Below, piece after piece: positions 42,889 to 51,733 of a DNA stretch of 64,000 nt. The DNA is from Actinomycetota bacterium (GTDB lineage: Bacteria; Actinomycetota; Thermoleophilia; Solirubrobacterales; 70-9): contig JAFDWF010000226.1 of NCBI GenBank assembly GCA_018268575.1, positions 1 through 64,000 on the forward strand, given 5' to 3'. The translations under genes and the position numbers were made by a program. The notes under the pieces were generated by a model. The model was not told the origin of the DNA and searched no databases. It saw only the letters and a program-made list of their open reading frames with translations. The stretch's first letter is position 1, and every line of letters starts with the position of its first letter.

Positions 42889-44400
42889 ACGCTGGTCCCA
42901 TCTCTTGCCTTGGTCATCCTCGACGGCTGGGGGCTTGCCCCGCCCGGCCCGGGCAACGCGGTCTCGCTCGCCGAGACGCCGGTCTTCGACCGCCTCTGGG
43001 CCCGGTACCCGCACACCGAACTGTCCGCCCAGGGTCCCGACGTCGGCCTGCCGGTCGGCCAGATGGGCAACTCCGAGGTCGGGCACCTGAACCTCGGCGC
43101 CGGGGCGATCGTCAAGCAGGACCTCGCCCGGATCGACGCGGCGATCGCCGACGGCTCCTTCTACGAGAACGAGGCGCTGGTCGCCGCCTGTACGCGGGCG
43201 CGGGAGAGCCCGCGGGGACGGCTGCACCTGCTCGGGCTGGTCTCCGACGGCGGCGTCCACTCGGGCTGGGAGCACCTCGAGGCGATCGTCGAGCTGGCCT
43301 CCCAGGAGGGCGTCCCCGACGTCGTCTTCCACGCCTTCACCGACGGCCGCGACACGGCGCCGACCGGTGGTAGGCAGTACCTCGCCGAACTGGAGTCGTG
43401 GCTGCGCGCCGCGGGCCGCATCGGCACCGTCAGCGGTCGCTACTACGCGATGGACCGCGACACCCGTTGGGAGCGGGTGAAGCTCGCCTACGACGCGATC
43501 GTCCACGCTCAGGGGCAGAAGGCGGCGAGCTCGGCGGAGGCGATCGCCGCCTCCTACGAGGACGGGGTGACCGACGAGTTCGTCAAGCCGACCGTGATCG
43601 GCGCCTACGACGGCGCCGCCGCCGGCGACGTCGCGATCTTTGTCAACTTCCGTCCCGACCGGGCGCGGGAGATGACCCGGGCGCTGGCCGAGCCGAACTT
43701 CGACGAGTTCAGCCGCGCCGGCGGGCCGACCCTCGAGATGACCACGATGACCTCCTACCGCAAGGAGTGGACCTACCCGGTCGCCTTCCCCGAGCAGCGG
43801 CCGCCGACGACGCTGGCGGCGACGATCGCCGAGTCCGGCGGCCGCCAGCTGCACGTCGCCGAGACCGAGAAGTACGCCCACGTCACCTACTTCTTCAACG
43901 GTGGCCGCGAGGGCGAGCAGGAAGGCGAAGAGCAGACGCTGGTCGAATCGCCGCGCGACGTGCCGACCTACGACCACAAGCCGGAGATGAGCGCCGCGGC
44001 CGCCGCCGACGCCTTCGTCTCCAAGTGGGCGGAGAGCTCCTACCGCTTCGGCGTGATCAACTTCGCCAACCCCGACATGGTCGGCCATACCGGCGTGATC
44101 CCGGCGGCGGTGAAGGCGATCGAGACCGTCGACACCCAGCTCGGCCGCGTGGTCGAGGCGGTACTCGGCAAGGGCGGCGCCTGCATCATCACCGCCGACC
44201 ACGGCAACTGCGACAACATGCTCGAGCCGGACGGCTCGCCCAACACGGCCCACTCGCTGAACCCGGTACCGCTGATCGTCACCCAGGAGGGTCTCGACCT
44301 GCGCTCCGGCGGGATCCTCGCCGACGTCGCCCCGACCGCCCTGGACCTGCTAGGCATCCCCAAGCCCGCGCCGATGACCGGCCGCAGCCTCATCGGTTGA
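42886..44400 (+). CDS. gpmI: 2,3-bisphosphoglycerate-independent phosphoglycerate mutase
   Basis: 504 residues, the normal length. Alkaline-phosphatase-like metal site with ILDGWGLAPPGPGNAV and the catalytic Ser in GQMGNSEVGHLNLGAG (about residue 66), HAFTDGRDTAPTGG, NFRPDRAREMTRAL, and the late metal ligands NFANPDMVGHTG and TADHGNCDNM. It interconverts 3- and 2-phosphoglycerate with Mn2+. The start codon lies in the stem of the upstream element and no Shine-Dalgarno sequence is evident there, so its translation may depend on structure. The stop codon lies in another hairpin shared with tgt. Confidence 0.95.
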   Translation: MTLVPSLALVILDGWGLAPPGPGNAVSLAETPVFDRLWARYPHTELSAQGPDVGLPVGQMGNSEVGHLNLGAGAIVKQDLARIDAAIADGSFYENEALVAACTRARESPRGRLHLLGLVSDGGVHSGWEHLEAIVELASQEGVPDVVFHAFTDGRDTAPTGGRQYLAELESWLRAAGRIGTVSGRYYAMDRDTRWERVKLAYDAIVHAQGQKAASSAEAIAASYEDGVTDEFVKPTVIGAYDGAAAGDVAIFVNFRPDRAREMTRALAEPNFDEFSRAGGPTLEMTTMTSYRKEWTYPVAFPEQRPPTTLAATIAESGGRQLHVAETEKYAHVTYFFNGGREGEQEGEEQTLVESPRDVPTYDHKPEMSAAAAADAFVSKWAESSYRFGVINFANPDMVGHTGVIPAAVKAIETVDTQLGRVVEAVLGKGGACIITADHGNCDNMLEPDGSPNTAHSLNPVPLIVTQEGLDLRSGGILADVAPTALDLLGIPKPAPMTGRSLIG

Positions 44401-44444
44401 TGGGCCGAAAGCCCGTCATATAGGCCGATTTTCGGCCCATCAAC
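44396..44444. repeat. 15-bp hairpin spanning the gpmI stop to the tgt start
   Basis: GTTGATGGGCCGAAA (44396-44410) and TTTCGGCCCATCAAC (44430-44444) pair perfectly around a 19-nt loop that can form a small GCC/GGC hairpin. The left arm contains the gpmI TGA (44398-44400), and the tgt ATG directly follows the right arm. The tgt ribosome-binding region is wholly inside the hairpin. Confidence 0.7.
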
Positions 44445-45644
44445 ATGCGTAGCGACCCGCAGCGGCTGAAGTTTTCGATCGAGGCTCGGGACGGGGCGGC
44501 TCGCGCCGGCATCGTCCACACGGCGCACGGCCCGATCGAGACGCCGACCTTCATCCCGCTGGCGACCAAGGGGTCGGTGCGGGGGCTGGACGGCGACGAG
44601 GTGGCGGCGCTCGGCTACCAGCTGATCCTCGGCAACACCTACCACCTGTTCGTCAACCCGGGGCCGGAGCGGATCGCCGCCGCGGGCGACCTGCACGGCT
44701 TCATGAACTGGGAGCGGGCGCTGATCACGGATTCCGGCGGCTTCCAGGTCTTCTCGCTGGCCCACGGCGGGGTCGCCAACGAGGTCAAGGGCAGCGGCCG
44801 GTCCGGCGACCACGGCTCCGAGGTCGAGATCACTGAGGAGGGCGCCCGCTTCCGCTCGCCGCGCGACGGCCGCGAGCTGTTCATCTCGCCCGAGGTCTCG
44901 ATGGAGGTTCAGGCCGCGCTCGGCGCCGACATCGCCCTTGCCTTCGACGAGTGCACGCCCTTCCACGCCGACCGCGACTACACCGCCCGCTCGACCGAGC
45001 GCACCCACCGCTGGCTCGACCGCTGCATCGCCTGGCACGAGGAGCACGGGCCGCGGCGCCAGGCCCTCTTCGGCATCGTCCAGGGCGGCACCCACGAGGA
45101 CCTGCGGCGCGAATCGGCCGAGTTCATCTCCGCCGCCGGGGTCGACGGCCTCGCCATCGGCGGCACCCTGGGGCGCGACAAGGAGGAGATGGCCGCGGTC
45201 CTCGCGATGACCGCGCCGCTCCTGCCCGACGCGGCGGCGAAGCACCTCCTCGGGATCGGCGAGGTCGACGACCTGCTCGGCGGGATCGCCCTCGGCCTCG
45301 ACGTCTTCGACTGCGCCGTGCCGACTCGCCTCGCCCGCCACGGCGTCGCCCTGGCACCGCGCCCGGACACCCGCTGGCGCCTCGACCTGCGCAAGGGCCG
45401 CTGGGTCGGCGACCGCAGCCCGCTGGTCGAGGGCTGCCCCTGCCCCGCCTGCACCCGCCACGACCGCGACTACATCTCCTACCTCAGCCGCGGCGAAGAA
45501 CTGACCGCGGTGCGCCTGATCGTCCTGCACAACCTTACGTACATGCGCGAGCTGACCACCCACGCGCGGCGCGCGATCGAGTCGGGGAGATTTGCCGACT
45601 ATCGAGCCGCGGTGATGGGTGGGGCGACGCCGTGGGAGGCTTGA
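44445..45644 (+). CDS. tgt: tRNA-guanine transglycosylase
   Basis: 399 residues. It exchanges guanine 34 of GUN-anticodon tRNAs for preQ1 in queuosine synthesis. Active-site ITDSGGFQVFSLA (catalytic Asp), AFDECTPF (second Asp), GIVQGGTHEDLR, GLAIGG, and the zinc site CPCPACTRHDRDY with a later His in VLHNLTYM. Full length. It lies after the glycolysis genes without evident functional link, and is followed by a non-coding repeat. Confidence 0.94.
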   Translation: MRSDPQRLKFSIEARDGAARAGIVHTAHGPIETPTFIPLATKGSVRGLDGDEVAALGYQLILGNTYHLFVNPGPERIAAAGDLHGFMNWERALITDSGGFQVFSLAHGGVANEVKGSGRSGDHGSEVEITEEGARFRSPRDGRELFISPEVSMEVQAALGADIALAFDECTPFHADRDYTARSTERTHRWLDRCIAWHEEHGPRRQALFGIVQGGTHEDLRRESAEFISAAGVDGLAIGGTLGRDKEEMAAVLAMTAPLLPDAAAKHLLGIGEVDDLLGGIALGLDVFDCAVPTRLARHGVALAPRPDTRWRLDLRKGRWVGDRSPLVEGCPCPACTRHDRDYISYLSRGEELTAVRLIVLHNLTYMRELTTHARRAIESGRFADYRAAVMGGATPWEA

Positions 45645-45693
45645 GGGGCTGAGGGACGGGGGCGTCGCCGGCTGGCGCCCGGGTAAGGGACGC

Positions 45694-45743
45694 GGCCTTT
45701 TCGGAGGCGACCCTGGCAGGCTGTGGCCGCCTCCGAAAAGGCC
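45694..45743 (-). repeat. Terminal hairpin A1
   Basis: GGCCTTTTCGGAGGCG (45694-45709) and CGCCTCCGAAAAGGCC (45728-45743) pair perfectly. The loop on the minus strand reads GCCACAGCCTGCCAGGGT. Confidence 0.8.
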
Positions 45744-46280
45744 GAGATTCGGGAGGAACGGCAGAGGGTCCGGGCGGGCACCGGGTGCGTTCGCACTTGT
45801 CTCCGCATGGCGGCCATGAGTGCGAACTCATCGCGCCTGGGACCGCGTCCGTGAGGAAGACGCCGGGAACCACGCGGGTGACGTGAGGGAGACGTCACGG
45901 GTTCCACGCTTCCTCCACCGTTACTAAGACGTGACCACGGTTCTGGGCCCCTATAGGGGCCCAGATTCACTCAGCGCGAGATGAGGACCTGAAACCTCCC
46001 CGTGAAGGCATACGCCTTCCCTGCGATCGTGGGGTCTTCGTCACGGAGAGGGCGGGGATCCTCGGGGATCTTCTCGGATCCATGCATCTCTCGGACGGGA
46101 CCCGCGCAGATCGCACGGTCTTCGTGGCGTCTTTCTTCGGCTCCGTCACGGAGACGTCGCATTCCTCTGTCCCGTCACGGAGACGCCGAGATCCCCGGAT
46201 CTTCCCGCCACGCACCGTCCCTGCGCCGGACCTTCCCCGCGCCGGCCCGTCCCTGCGCAAGCTCCCCCCGAAACCCTCCC

Positions 46281-46341
46281 GTCCCGGGCGTCCCGGAGGC
46301 GGCCACAGCCTGCCCCGGGTCGCCTCCGGGACGCCCGGGAC
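46281..46341 (+). repeat. Terminal hairpin A2
   Basis: A perfect 21-bp stem (46281-46301 with 46321-46341), with GTCCCGGGCG at its base and GGAGGCG by the loop. The 19-nt loop GCCACAGCCTGCCCCGGGT has one extra C compared with the consensus. Confidence 0.8.
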
Positions 46342-46426
46342 GCCTGGGCTCCAACATCTCAGGCCCGAACCCTTCCCGCCCCGACCCGCCAGCCCCGAAC
46401 CCTCGCCAGCCGGGGCCCACCGAGCC

Positions 46427-47704
46427 CTATTCCTTGTTGTTCGAGACCAGTTCCTTGACTTCTTCGACCACCTTGTTGACGGTGTCGCCGGCCACCTTGG
46501 AGATGTGGACGCCGGCGGCCTTGTCGGTGGTCAGGATCACCGCGGTCGCCACCGCGCCGGCGACCAGCACCAGCGCGATCAGGGCGAGGACGAAGCGGAC
46601 GAAGCGGGAGAAGGCGGAGCGCTTGCGCGGCTGCGCGGCCCCTATCGGCGGCACCGGCCCGGTCACGCGCGGGTCGCCGGCGTATGGCGTGGCGCGGCGT
46701 GGTTCGGGGGCGCGGCGCGGCTCCGGCCGGCGCGTCGGCGAGGGGGCGGGGCGGTACTCGGTCTGCGCGGTGGTGCGGTCGAGGTGACGGGTCGCCGTGG
46801 TGTCAGAGCCGAGGACGCGGGTCGGCGTGTGGCCTTCGCCGGTGTAGGGGAGGTCGGCGACGTCTTCGCCTTCGAGCCCCATCTGCAGCCCGGTCGCGAA
46901 CTCGTCGGCGCTTGCGTAGCGGCGGCTGGTGTCGCCCTCCAGCGCTCGCAGCACCGCGGCGCTCATCGGCGTCGGCACGTCCGAGTTGTAGGTGCTCGGC
47001 GGCAGCGGCTTCTCGTTCTGCTGGCGCACCGCAAGCTCGGCCAGCGAGGAGCCCTCGTAAGGGAGCCGGCCGGTGAGGAACTGATAGAGGACGACGCCCA
47101 GGGCGTAGGCGTCGGTGGCCGGGGTCGCCTCGTCGCCGCGCACCTGCTCGGGCGAGAGGTAGGCGGCGGTGCCGACCACCGAGCCGACCTGGGTGATCCG
47201 CGTCTGCTCGATCGCCCGCGCGATCCCGAAGTCGGTCAGTTTCACCACCAGGTCGCCGCTGCCCACCGGGCCGCCGGTGATCATCAGGTTCCCCGGCTTG
47301 ACGTCGCGGTGGATGATCCCGCGGCGGTGCGCGTAGTCGAGGCCGGCGCAGGCCTGGATGCCGATCTCGGCCGCGGTCTCGGCGTCGACCGGGCCGTGGC
47401 GCTGCAGCAGCTGTGCGCCGGAGCGCCCGGCGACGTACTCCATGACGATGTAGTGGCGGCCGTCGTCGACGCCCGAGTCGTAGACCTGGACGATGTTGGG
47501 GTGGATCAGGCGCGCGACCGCGAGCGCCTCGCGGCGGAAGCGGGCGACGAAGCGGTCGTCGTCGGAGAGGTGCTCGGCGAGGATCTTCACCGCGACCGTG
47601 CGCTCGAGGATGCGGTCGGTCGCTTTGTAGACGTTCGACATCCCGCCCGAGCCGAGGCGCTCGCCGGTCTCGTAGCGGCCCGAGAGGGTGCCCGCCTCCA
47701 TCAT
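46427..47704 (-). CDS. PknB-like Ser/Thr protein kinase, single-pass membrane protein
   Basis: 425 residues. The kinase domain (about 10-275) is complete: GSGGMSNVYKA glycine loop, VAVKIL (ATP Lys), IIHRDVKPGNLM (catalytic Asp), LTDFGIAR and GTAAYLSPEQV. A Pro/Arg-rich linker, one membrane helix (about 373-397, FVRFVLALIALVLVAGAVA) and a short outer tail of about 30 residues follow. There are no PASTA repeats, unlike PknB of mycobacteria, so the sensor part is minimal. Its start overlaps the end of the acidic lipoprotein gene by 4 nt, so the lipoprotein may be the external partner. Confidence 0.92.
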   Translation of the reverse strand: MMEAGTLSGRYETGERLGSGGMSNVYKATDRILERTVAVKILAEHLSDDDRFVARFRREALAVARLIHPNIVQVYDSGVDDGRHYIVMEYVAGRSGAQLLQRHGPVDAETAAEIGIQACAGLDYAHRRGIIHRDVKPGNLMITGGPVGSGDLVVKLTDFGIARAIEQTRITQVGSVVGTAAYLSPEQVRGDEATPATDAYALGVVLYQFLTGRLPYEGSSLAELAVRQQNEKPLPPSTYNSDVPTPMSAAVLRALEGDTSRRYASADEFATGLQMGLEGEDVADLPYTGEGHTPTRVLGSDTTATRHLDRTTAQTEYRPAPSPTRRPEPRRAPEPRRATPYAGDPRVTGPVPPIGAAQPRKRSAFSRFVRFVLALIALVLVAGAVATAVILTTDKAAGVHISKVAGDTVNKVVEEVKELVSNNKE

Positions 47705-48336
47705 TGGCCCCCTTCGACCGCGGCGCCGGGGCCGATCCCGCCCGCAGGCCCGCCTTCGCTGGGCGGCGTCACTTCTTCTTCACTCGGGGGTTCGGTTTCT
47801 TCTTCATGACCTTTGGCTTTGCCTTTGGGACCGGATTCTTCGCCTTCACCTTCGCCGGAAGGACCGGGCTGTTCGGCGTGCTTTTCGGCCTTTTCCTGGG
47901 CCTTTTCTTCGCGTTCTTCTTCCTTCTGTTCCTTCGCGAACTCTTCTTCTTCGGTCCGTTCTTCGGCTTCCAACGCTTCCTGTTCTTCTTCTTCGGTTTT
48001 CCTTTCGGCGGCCTTCTGTTCTTCTGCTTCTTCCTTGGCGCTACAGCTAGAAACCACTTCGGAGAGTTTTGCCGCGCCTTCCTTCAAAGCTGATTGCAGT
48101 TCTTTGTTGACCTTGTCGAGTTCGCCGACTTCGGTGCTGACTTCGGCGACCGCGTCTTCGGCTCCTTCGCAGTTGCCTTCCGCGATGCTGGCGCGCACCA
48201 GATCGAGGTTCGAGTTGATCTGTTCGGCGGTGTGCCCGGGCAGCAGTTCGCCGTTGCCGCTGCTGCCGCAGGCGGCCAGCAGGAAGGCCGCCGCGAGCGC
48301 GGCAAGGAGAAGCGAGGCTGCTCGAGGGCGACCCAT
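47701..48336 (-). CDS. Glu-rich lipoprotein, possible partner of the kinase
   Basis: 211 residues. A signal peptide with lipobox LLAAC (Cys about residue 23) is followed by a helical segment of about 80 residues (ELLPGHTAEQINSNLDLVRAS) and then about 100 residues of Glu/Lys-rich low complexity, probably a charged coiled coil or disordered wall-spanning region. Glu is almost always GAA here, unlike the GAG preferred nearby, an odd codon use also seen in pstS. First gene of a two-gene operon with the kinase. The function is not known. Confidence 0.75.
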   Translation of the reverse strand: MGRPRAASLLLAALAAAFLLAACGSSGNGELLPGHTAEQINSNLDLVRASIAEGNCEGAEDAVAEVSTEVGELDKVNKELQSALKEGAAKLSEVVSSCSAKEEAEEQKAAERKTEEEEQEALEAEERTEEEEFAKEQKEEEREEKAQEKAEKHAEQPGPSGEGEGEESGPKGKAKGHEEETEPPSEEEVTPPSEGGPAGGIGPGAAVEGGQ

Positions 48337-48459
48337 GATTCGAGTCTAAAGAACACGGCTGAGTCGATATTTACCCTGCAATTGAACGCTTGTTTCGCGT
48401 GAGATGGGCTCTTTGGGGGGCATCTGGTGAGGGTCTCTCCGGGCTCTGTGAGCGTGCCG

Positions 48460-49212
48460 TTAGCGGCCGATCTGCAAACGCTCGGCAAGCGCGATCGGCA
48501 GGCCCGCCTCGAGGATCGCCGCGCCCGCAGCGACGGCGTCGTAGGCGACCCGGTGGTAGCGGGCCGTCTGCTCGTCGGTGTCGAGCTCGAGCCAGGCGGC
48601 CCGGGGATCGCCGTCGCGGGGTTGGCCGACGCTGCCGGGGTTCAGCAGCCATTCTCCCTCGCCGAGGTCGAGCAGGTCGCCGTCGCTGGCCTGGGCGCCG
48701 GTGGCGAAGGTCCTCCGCCCGGTCGAGAGGGGCCGGGTGAAGAAGAGCGAGACGTGGGAGTGGCCGATCAGGCAGACCCGCTCGCTCTGGGCGTCCAGAC
48801 CGGCTTCCGCCTGGTCGGTCGAGAGCACGTACTCCCAGATCGGGTCGCGGGGGGAGGCGTGGAAGAGCCCGATGCCCTCCCGGGCGCCCTCCGGCGCCAG
48901 CTCGGACAGGTACCCGCGCGTCTCCGCTGACGAATGCGCGCGCGTCCAGTCGACCGCCGCCCGCGCCGTCTCCGAGAACGTCGCCGCCTCGATCGCCCCG
49001 ATCACCGCCAGGTCGTGGTTGCCGTTCAGCGAGATCGCGCAGCGCTCCCGCACCAGCGTCGCGCACCGGTCCGGCTGGGCGCCGTAGCCGACCACGTCGC
49101 CGAGGCACCAGATCTCCTCCGGCGCGGCGGCGTCGATCGACTCGAGCACCGCCTCCAGGGCCGGCAGGTTGGCATGGACATCGGAGATCACCCCTACACG
49201 CAAGCGGTTCAC
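48460..49212 (-). CDS. Calcineurin-like metallophosphoesterase (YfcE/MJ0936 type)
   Basis: 250 residues from GTG 49212 (TTG 49203 also possible). The five metal motifs are present in order: ISDVHAN, LGDVVGYG, NGNHD, FHAS and GHSH. This single-domain subclass has phosphodiesterase activity on test substrates. The natural target is unknown. It is divergent from argS with 93 bp between them. Confidence 0.9.
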   Translation of the reverse strand: MNRLRVGVISDVHANLPALEAVLESIDAAAPEEIWCLGDVVGYGAQPDRCATLVRERCAISLNGNHDLAVIGAIEAATFSETARAAVDWTRAHSSAETRGYLSELAPEGAREGIGLFHASPRDPIWEYVLSTDQAEAGLDAQSERVCLIGHSHVSLFFTRPLSTGRRTFATGAQASDGDLLDLGEGEWLLNPGSVGQPRDGDPRAAWLELDTDEQTARYHRVAYDAVAAGAAILEAGLPIALAERLQIGR

Positions 49213-49305
49213 ACTACCCGGCGGGCCCAATGCCCAACAAATGCTCGCGCGGCGGTCCTCCGCCGTCGCCGATCCTCGTCCACGGCGCGCCTTTACGATG
49301 CCTCG

Positions 49306-50955
49306 ATGCCCCCCACCGATTCGATAGCCGAGCTGCAGGGAGCCGTCGAGGACGCCGCCAAGGCGCTGCGCGACGGCGAGCCGACCGAGCCGGCCCCGAC
49401 CCTCGACCGTCCTCCCAAGCCCGACCTCGGCGACTACAGCTCCAACGCGGCGATGCTGCTCGCCGGGTCGCTCGGCGACAACCCACGGGCGGTGGCCGAG
49501 CGCCTCCGCGGCGAGCTCGAAGGCCGCCTCGGCGGCGCCGCCGGCAGTCTCGACCGGGTCGAGGTCGCCGGCCCCGGCTTCGTCAACCTCTTCCTCTCCG
49601 ACGCCTGGTACCGGCGCGCGCTCGCCGGCCTGGTCGCCGCTGGTGAGGACCTCGGCCCGGCCCCGACCGCCACGCCGGAACGGATCCTGGTCGAGTTCGT
49701 CTCCGCCAACCCAACCGGCCCGCTGCACGTCGGCGGCGGCCGCGGCGCCGCCTACGGCGACGCGGTGGTGCGCCTGCTGAGCGCGATCGGCCACGAGGTC
49801 GAGCGCGAGTACTACATCAACGACGCGGGCTCCCAGGTGACCAACTTCGCCGCCTCGATCAGCGCCCGGATGCAGGGCGAGGAGCTGCCCGAGAACGGCT
49901 ACCAGGGCGAGTACGTGGTCGAGTTGGGGAAGGAGATCGCCGCCGCGGGGATCGACCCCGGCGACCTCGAGGCGGTCGGCGACCGCGGGATCGAGCTGAT
50001 GATCGGCCAGGTCCGCGCCACCCTCTCGCGCTTCGGCGTCGAGATGGACACCTGGTTCTCGGAGCGCAGCCTGGTCGAGCGGGGCGACGTCGACAGCTCG
50101 CTGGCGAAGCTCGACGCCAGCGGCCACACCTACCGGCACGAGGGCGCGCTCTGGCTGCGGACGACCGAATTCGGCGACGACAAGGACCGGGTGCTGATCC
50201 GCTCCGACGGCGAGCCGACCTACCTGATGCCCGACATCGCCTACCACTGGGACAAGCTGGAGCGCGGCTTCGGCCGGCTGGTCGACGTGCTCGGCGCCGA
50301 CCACCACGGCTACGTGGCGCGGCTGCGCGCTTCGATCGAGGCGCTCGGCGCCGACCCGGGCAGCTTCGAGGCGCTGATCATGTCGCTGGTCCACATCGTC
50401 GAGGACGGCCAGCGGGCGCAGATGTCGAAGCGCCGCGGCGACTTCGTCTCCCTCGACGACCTGATCGACGACATCGGCGTCGACGCGGCGCGTTGGTTCA
50501 TGCTCTGGCGCAGCCACGAGACGACGGTCGACATCGACCTCGCCCTGGCCCGCAAGCAGGCCTCCGACAACCCCGTCTACTACGTGCAGTACGCGCACGC
50601 GCGGATCGCCTCGATCCTGCGCAAAGCCGCCGAGGAGGGGAGCGAGATGCCGGAGTCGGTCGACGCCGTAGAGCGCTCCGAGCCGCTCGCCGTGAGCGAG
50701 AAGGCGCTGATCAAGCGGCTGCTCGAATTCCCACACGAGGTGCACGAGGCGGCGGCGCGGCGGGCGCCGCACCGGATCTGCGCCTACTCGACCGCCGTCG
50801 CCGCCGACTTCCACGCCTTCTACCGCGATTGCCAGGTGGTCGGGGCGGAGGGGGAGGCCGTCGAGCGCTCGCGGCTCGCCCTCTGCCTGGCGACGAAGCG
50901 GACGATCGCCGGGGCGCTCGGGCTGCTCGGCATCTCGGCGCCCGAGCGGATGTGA
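49306..50955 (+). CDS. argS: Arginyl-tRNA synthetase
   Basis: 549 residues, class I. N-terminal Add1 domain, the HIGH-equivalent in SANPTGPLHVGGGRG (about residue 134), YYINDAGSQV, the KMSKS-equivalent MSKRRGDFVSLDDL (about 375), and the C-terminal anticodon-binding helices (DNPVYYVQYAHARIASILR). It charges tRNA-Arg. ATG 49306 is chosen because the frame upstream overlaps the divergent gene. An ATG 8 nt earlier is out of frame. Confidence 0.95.
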   Translation: MPPTDSIAELQGAVEDAAKALRDGEPTEPAPTLDRPPKPDLGDYSSNAAMLLAGSLGDNPRAVAERLRGELEGRLGGAAGSLDRVEVAGPGFVNLFLSDAWYRRALAGLVAAGEDLGPAPTATPERILVEFVSANPTGPLHVGGGRGAAYGDAVVRLLSAIGHEVEREYYINDAGSQVTNFAASISARMQGEELPENGYQGEYVVELGKEIAAAGIDPGDLEAVGDRGIELMIGQVRATLSRFGVEMDTWFSERSLVERGDVDSSLAKLDASGHTYRHEGALWLRTTEFGDDKDRVLIRSDGEPTYLMPDIAYHWDKLERGFGRLVDVLGADHHGYVARLRASIEALGADPGSFEALIMSLVHIVEDGQRAQMSKRRGDFVSLDDLIDDIGVDAARWFMLWRSHETTVDIDLALARKQASDNPVYYVQYAHARIASILRKAAEEGSEMPESVDAVERSEPLAVSEKALIKRLLEFPHEVHEAAARRAPHRICAYSTAVAADFHAFYRDCQVVGAEGEAVERSRLALCLATKRTIAGALGLLGISAPERM

Positions 50956-50985
50956 TCTCGGCCCCGTGAGCAAGCTGGCCGCTCC

Positions 50986-51663
50986 ATGAGCAAGCTGGCC
51001 GTCCTGGCGGAGATCGGCGCGCCGACCTCCTCGAACGGCCGCGCCTGGGGGCTGCGTCGGAGCGACCTCGAGGGGCTCGGCGCGGTGGGGGCGCGCCTGG
51101 AGGACCGGCGGGTGGTGTTGGTGACCGGGCACGAGGCGGCCGTGCCGACGGTGGCGGTGGCGCTCGCCGGGGTGGTCGCGGCGGCGGGGGCGGCGACGGC
51201 GCTGGTCGAGTGCGACGTCGAGCGGCCGCGGCTGGCCGCCGACCTCGGGCTCGCGGCCGAGCCGGGCCTGCACGAGTACCTGCGCTGGGAGGCGACCCCG
51301 GCCGACGTGGTGCAGCCGCTGGCGCTGGCCGGCTCGGCGGCGACGGTGGAGCCAGCGGCGCTCGCCTGCGTGGTCGCCGGGCGGCCCGGCGGCTCGGCCC
51401 GGGCGCTGCTCGGGCTCGGCAGCTTCCGTCACATGACGACGAAGCTGCGCGCCGCTTACGGGCTGGTGGTCCTGCTCGGGCCGCCGCTAGAAGGGGCGGC
51501 GGGCGCACTCGACGCCGCCGCCGCCGTGGCTGACTGCTCGATCGCGGCGCTGGTCGAACGTCCCAGCCGCCGCGTCGCCAAGGCCAACCGCGAGGCGCTC
51601 TCGCGGTTGCAGGTGCCGCCGTTGGGCGCGGTCGTGGTCAACGCAGGCACCCCAGACGAGTGA
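50986..51663 (+). CDS. Degenerate tyrosine-kinase/MinD-like ATPase homologue without P-loop (tentative)
   Basis: 225 residues. RRVVLVTGHEAAVPTVAVAL followed by AATALVECDVERPRLA and GLHEYL has the layout of CpsD/CapB tyrosine kinases (strand, P-loop, Walker A', then GLxxxL), but the P-loop GKS/T and the Walker A' Asp-x-Asp pattern are eroded (ECDVE keeps one acid). ATP hydrolysis is unlikely. The sequence TGAGCAAGCTGGCCG occurs twice, at 50967 and 50987, a small tandem duplication that repeats the start. The TGA is the first base triplet of a 20-bp hairpin. Confidence 0.5.
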   Translation: MSKLAVLAEIGAPTSSNGRAWGLRRSDLEGLGAVGARLEDRRVVLVTGHEAAVPTVAVALAGVVAAAGAATALVECDVERPRLAADLGLAAEPGLHEYLRWEATPADVVQPLALAGSAATVEPAALACVVAGRPGGSARALLGLGSFRHMTTKLRAAYGLVVLLGPPLEGAAGALDAAAAVADCSIAALVERPSRRVAKANREALSRLQVPPLGAVVVNAGTPDE

Positions 51664-51705
51664 GTTCGCAGTTACCCACACTATGTGTGGGTAACTGCGA
51701 ACTCA
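51661..51705. repeat. Perfect 20-bp hairpin containing a stop codon
   Basis: TGAGTTCGCAGTTACCCACA (51661-51680) and TGTGGGTAACTGCGAACTCA (51686-51705) pair perfectly around CTATG. The stop codon of the upstream gene is the first three bases. GTTCGCAGTTACCCA also occurs at 2918-2932. Confidence 0.75.
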
Positions 51706-51733
51706 TCTGCGGGCGCGCTGAAGGCGCGTTGCG

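Larger units (their letters stand above)
45694..46341 (-). repeat. Hairpin-bounded non-coding element, copy A (family H, inverted relative to copy B)
   Basis: The 780-bp gap between convergent tgt and the kinase gene holds a 648-bp element with a conserved-loop hairpin at each end (45694-45743 and 46281-46341). Read on the minus strand, its interior follows copy B almost throughout. The stretch from GAACCGTGGTCACG to CCCGGCGTCTTC shows only about eight differences in nearly 100 bases. The region around 45.79-45.83 kb (GTTCGCAC with GTGCGAAC arms) is extra or diverged. No convincing coding frame is seen. Confidence 0.8.

Noticed and set aside
44396..44444. preQ1 riboswitch before tgt
   Set aside because: The region is a simple hairpin without the conserved preQ1 aptamer bases.
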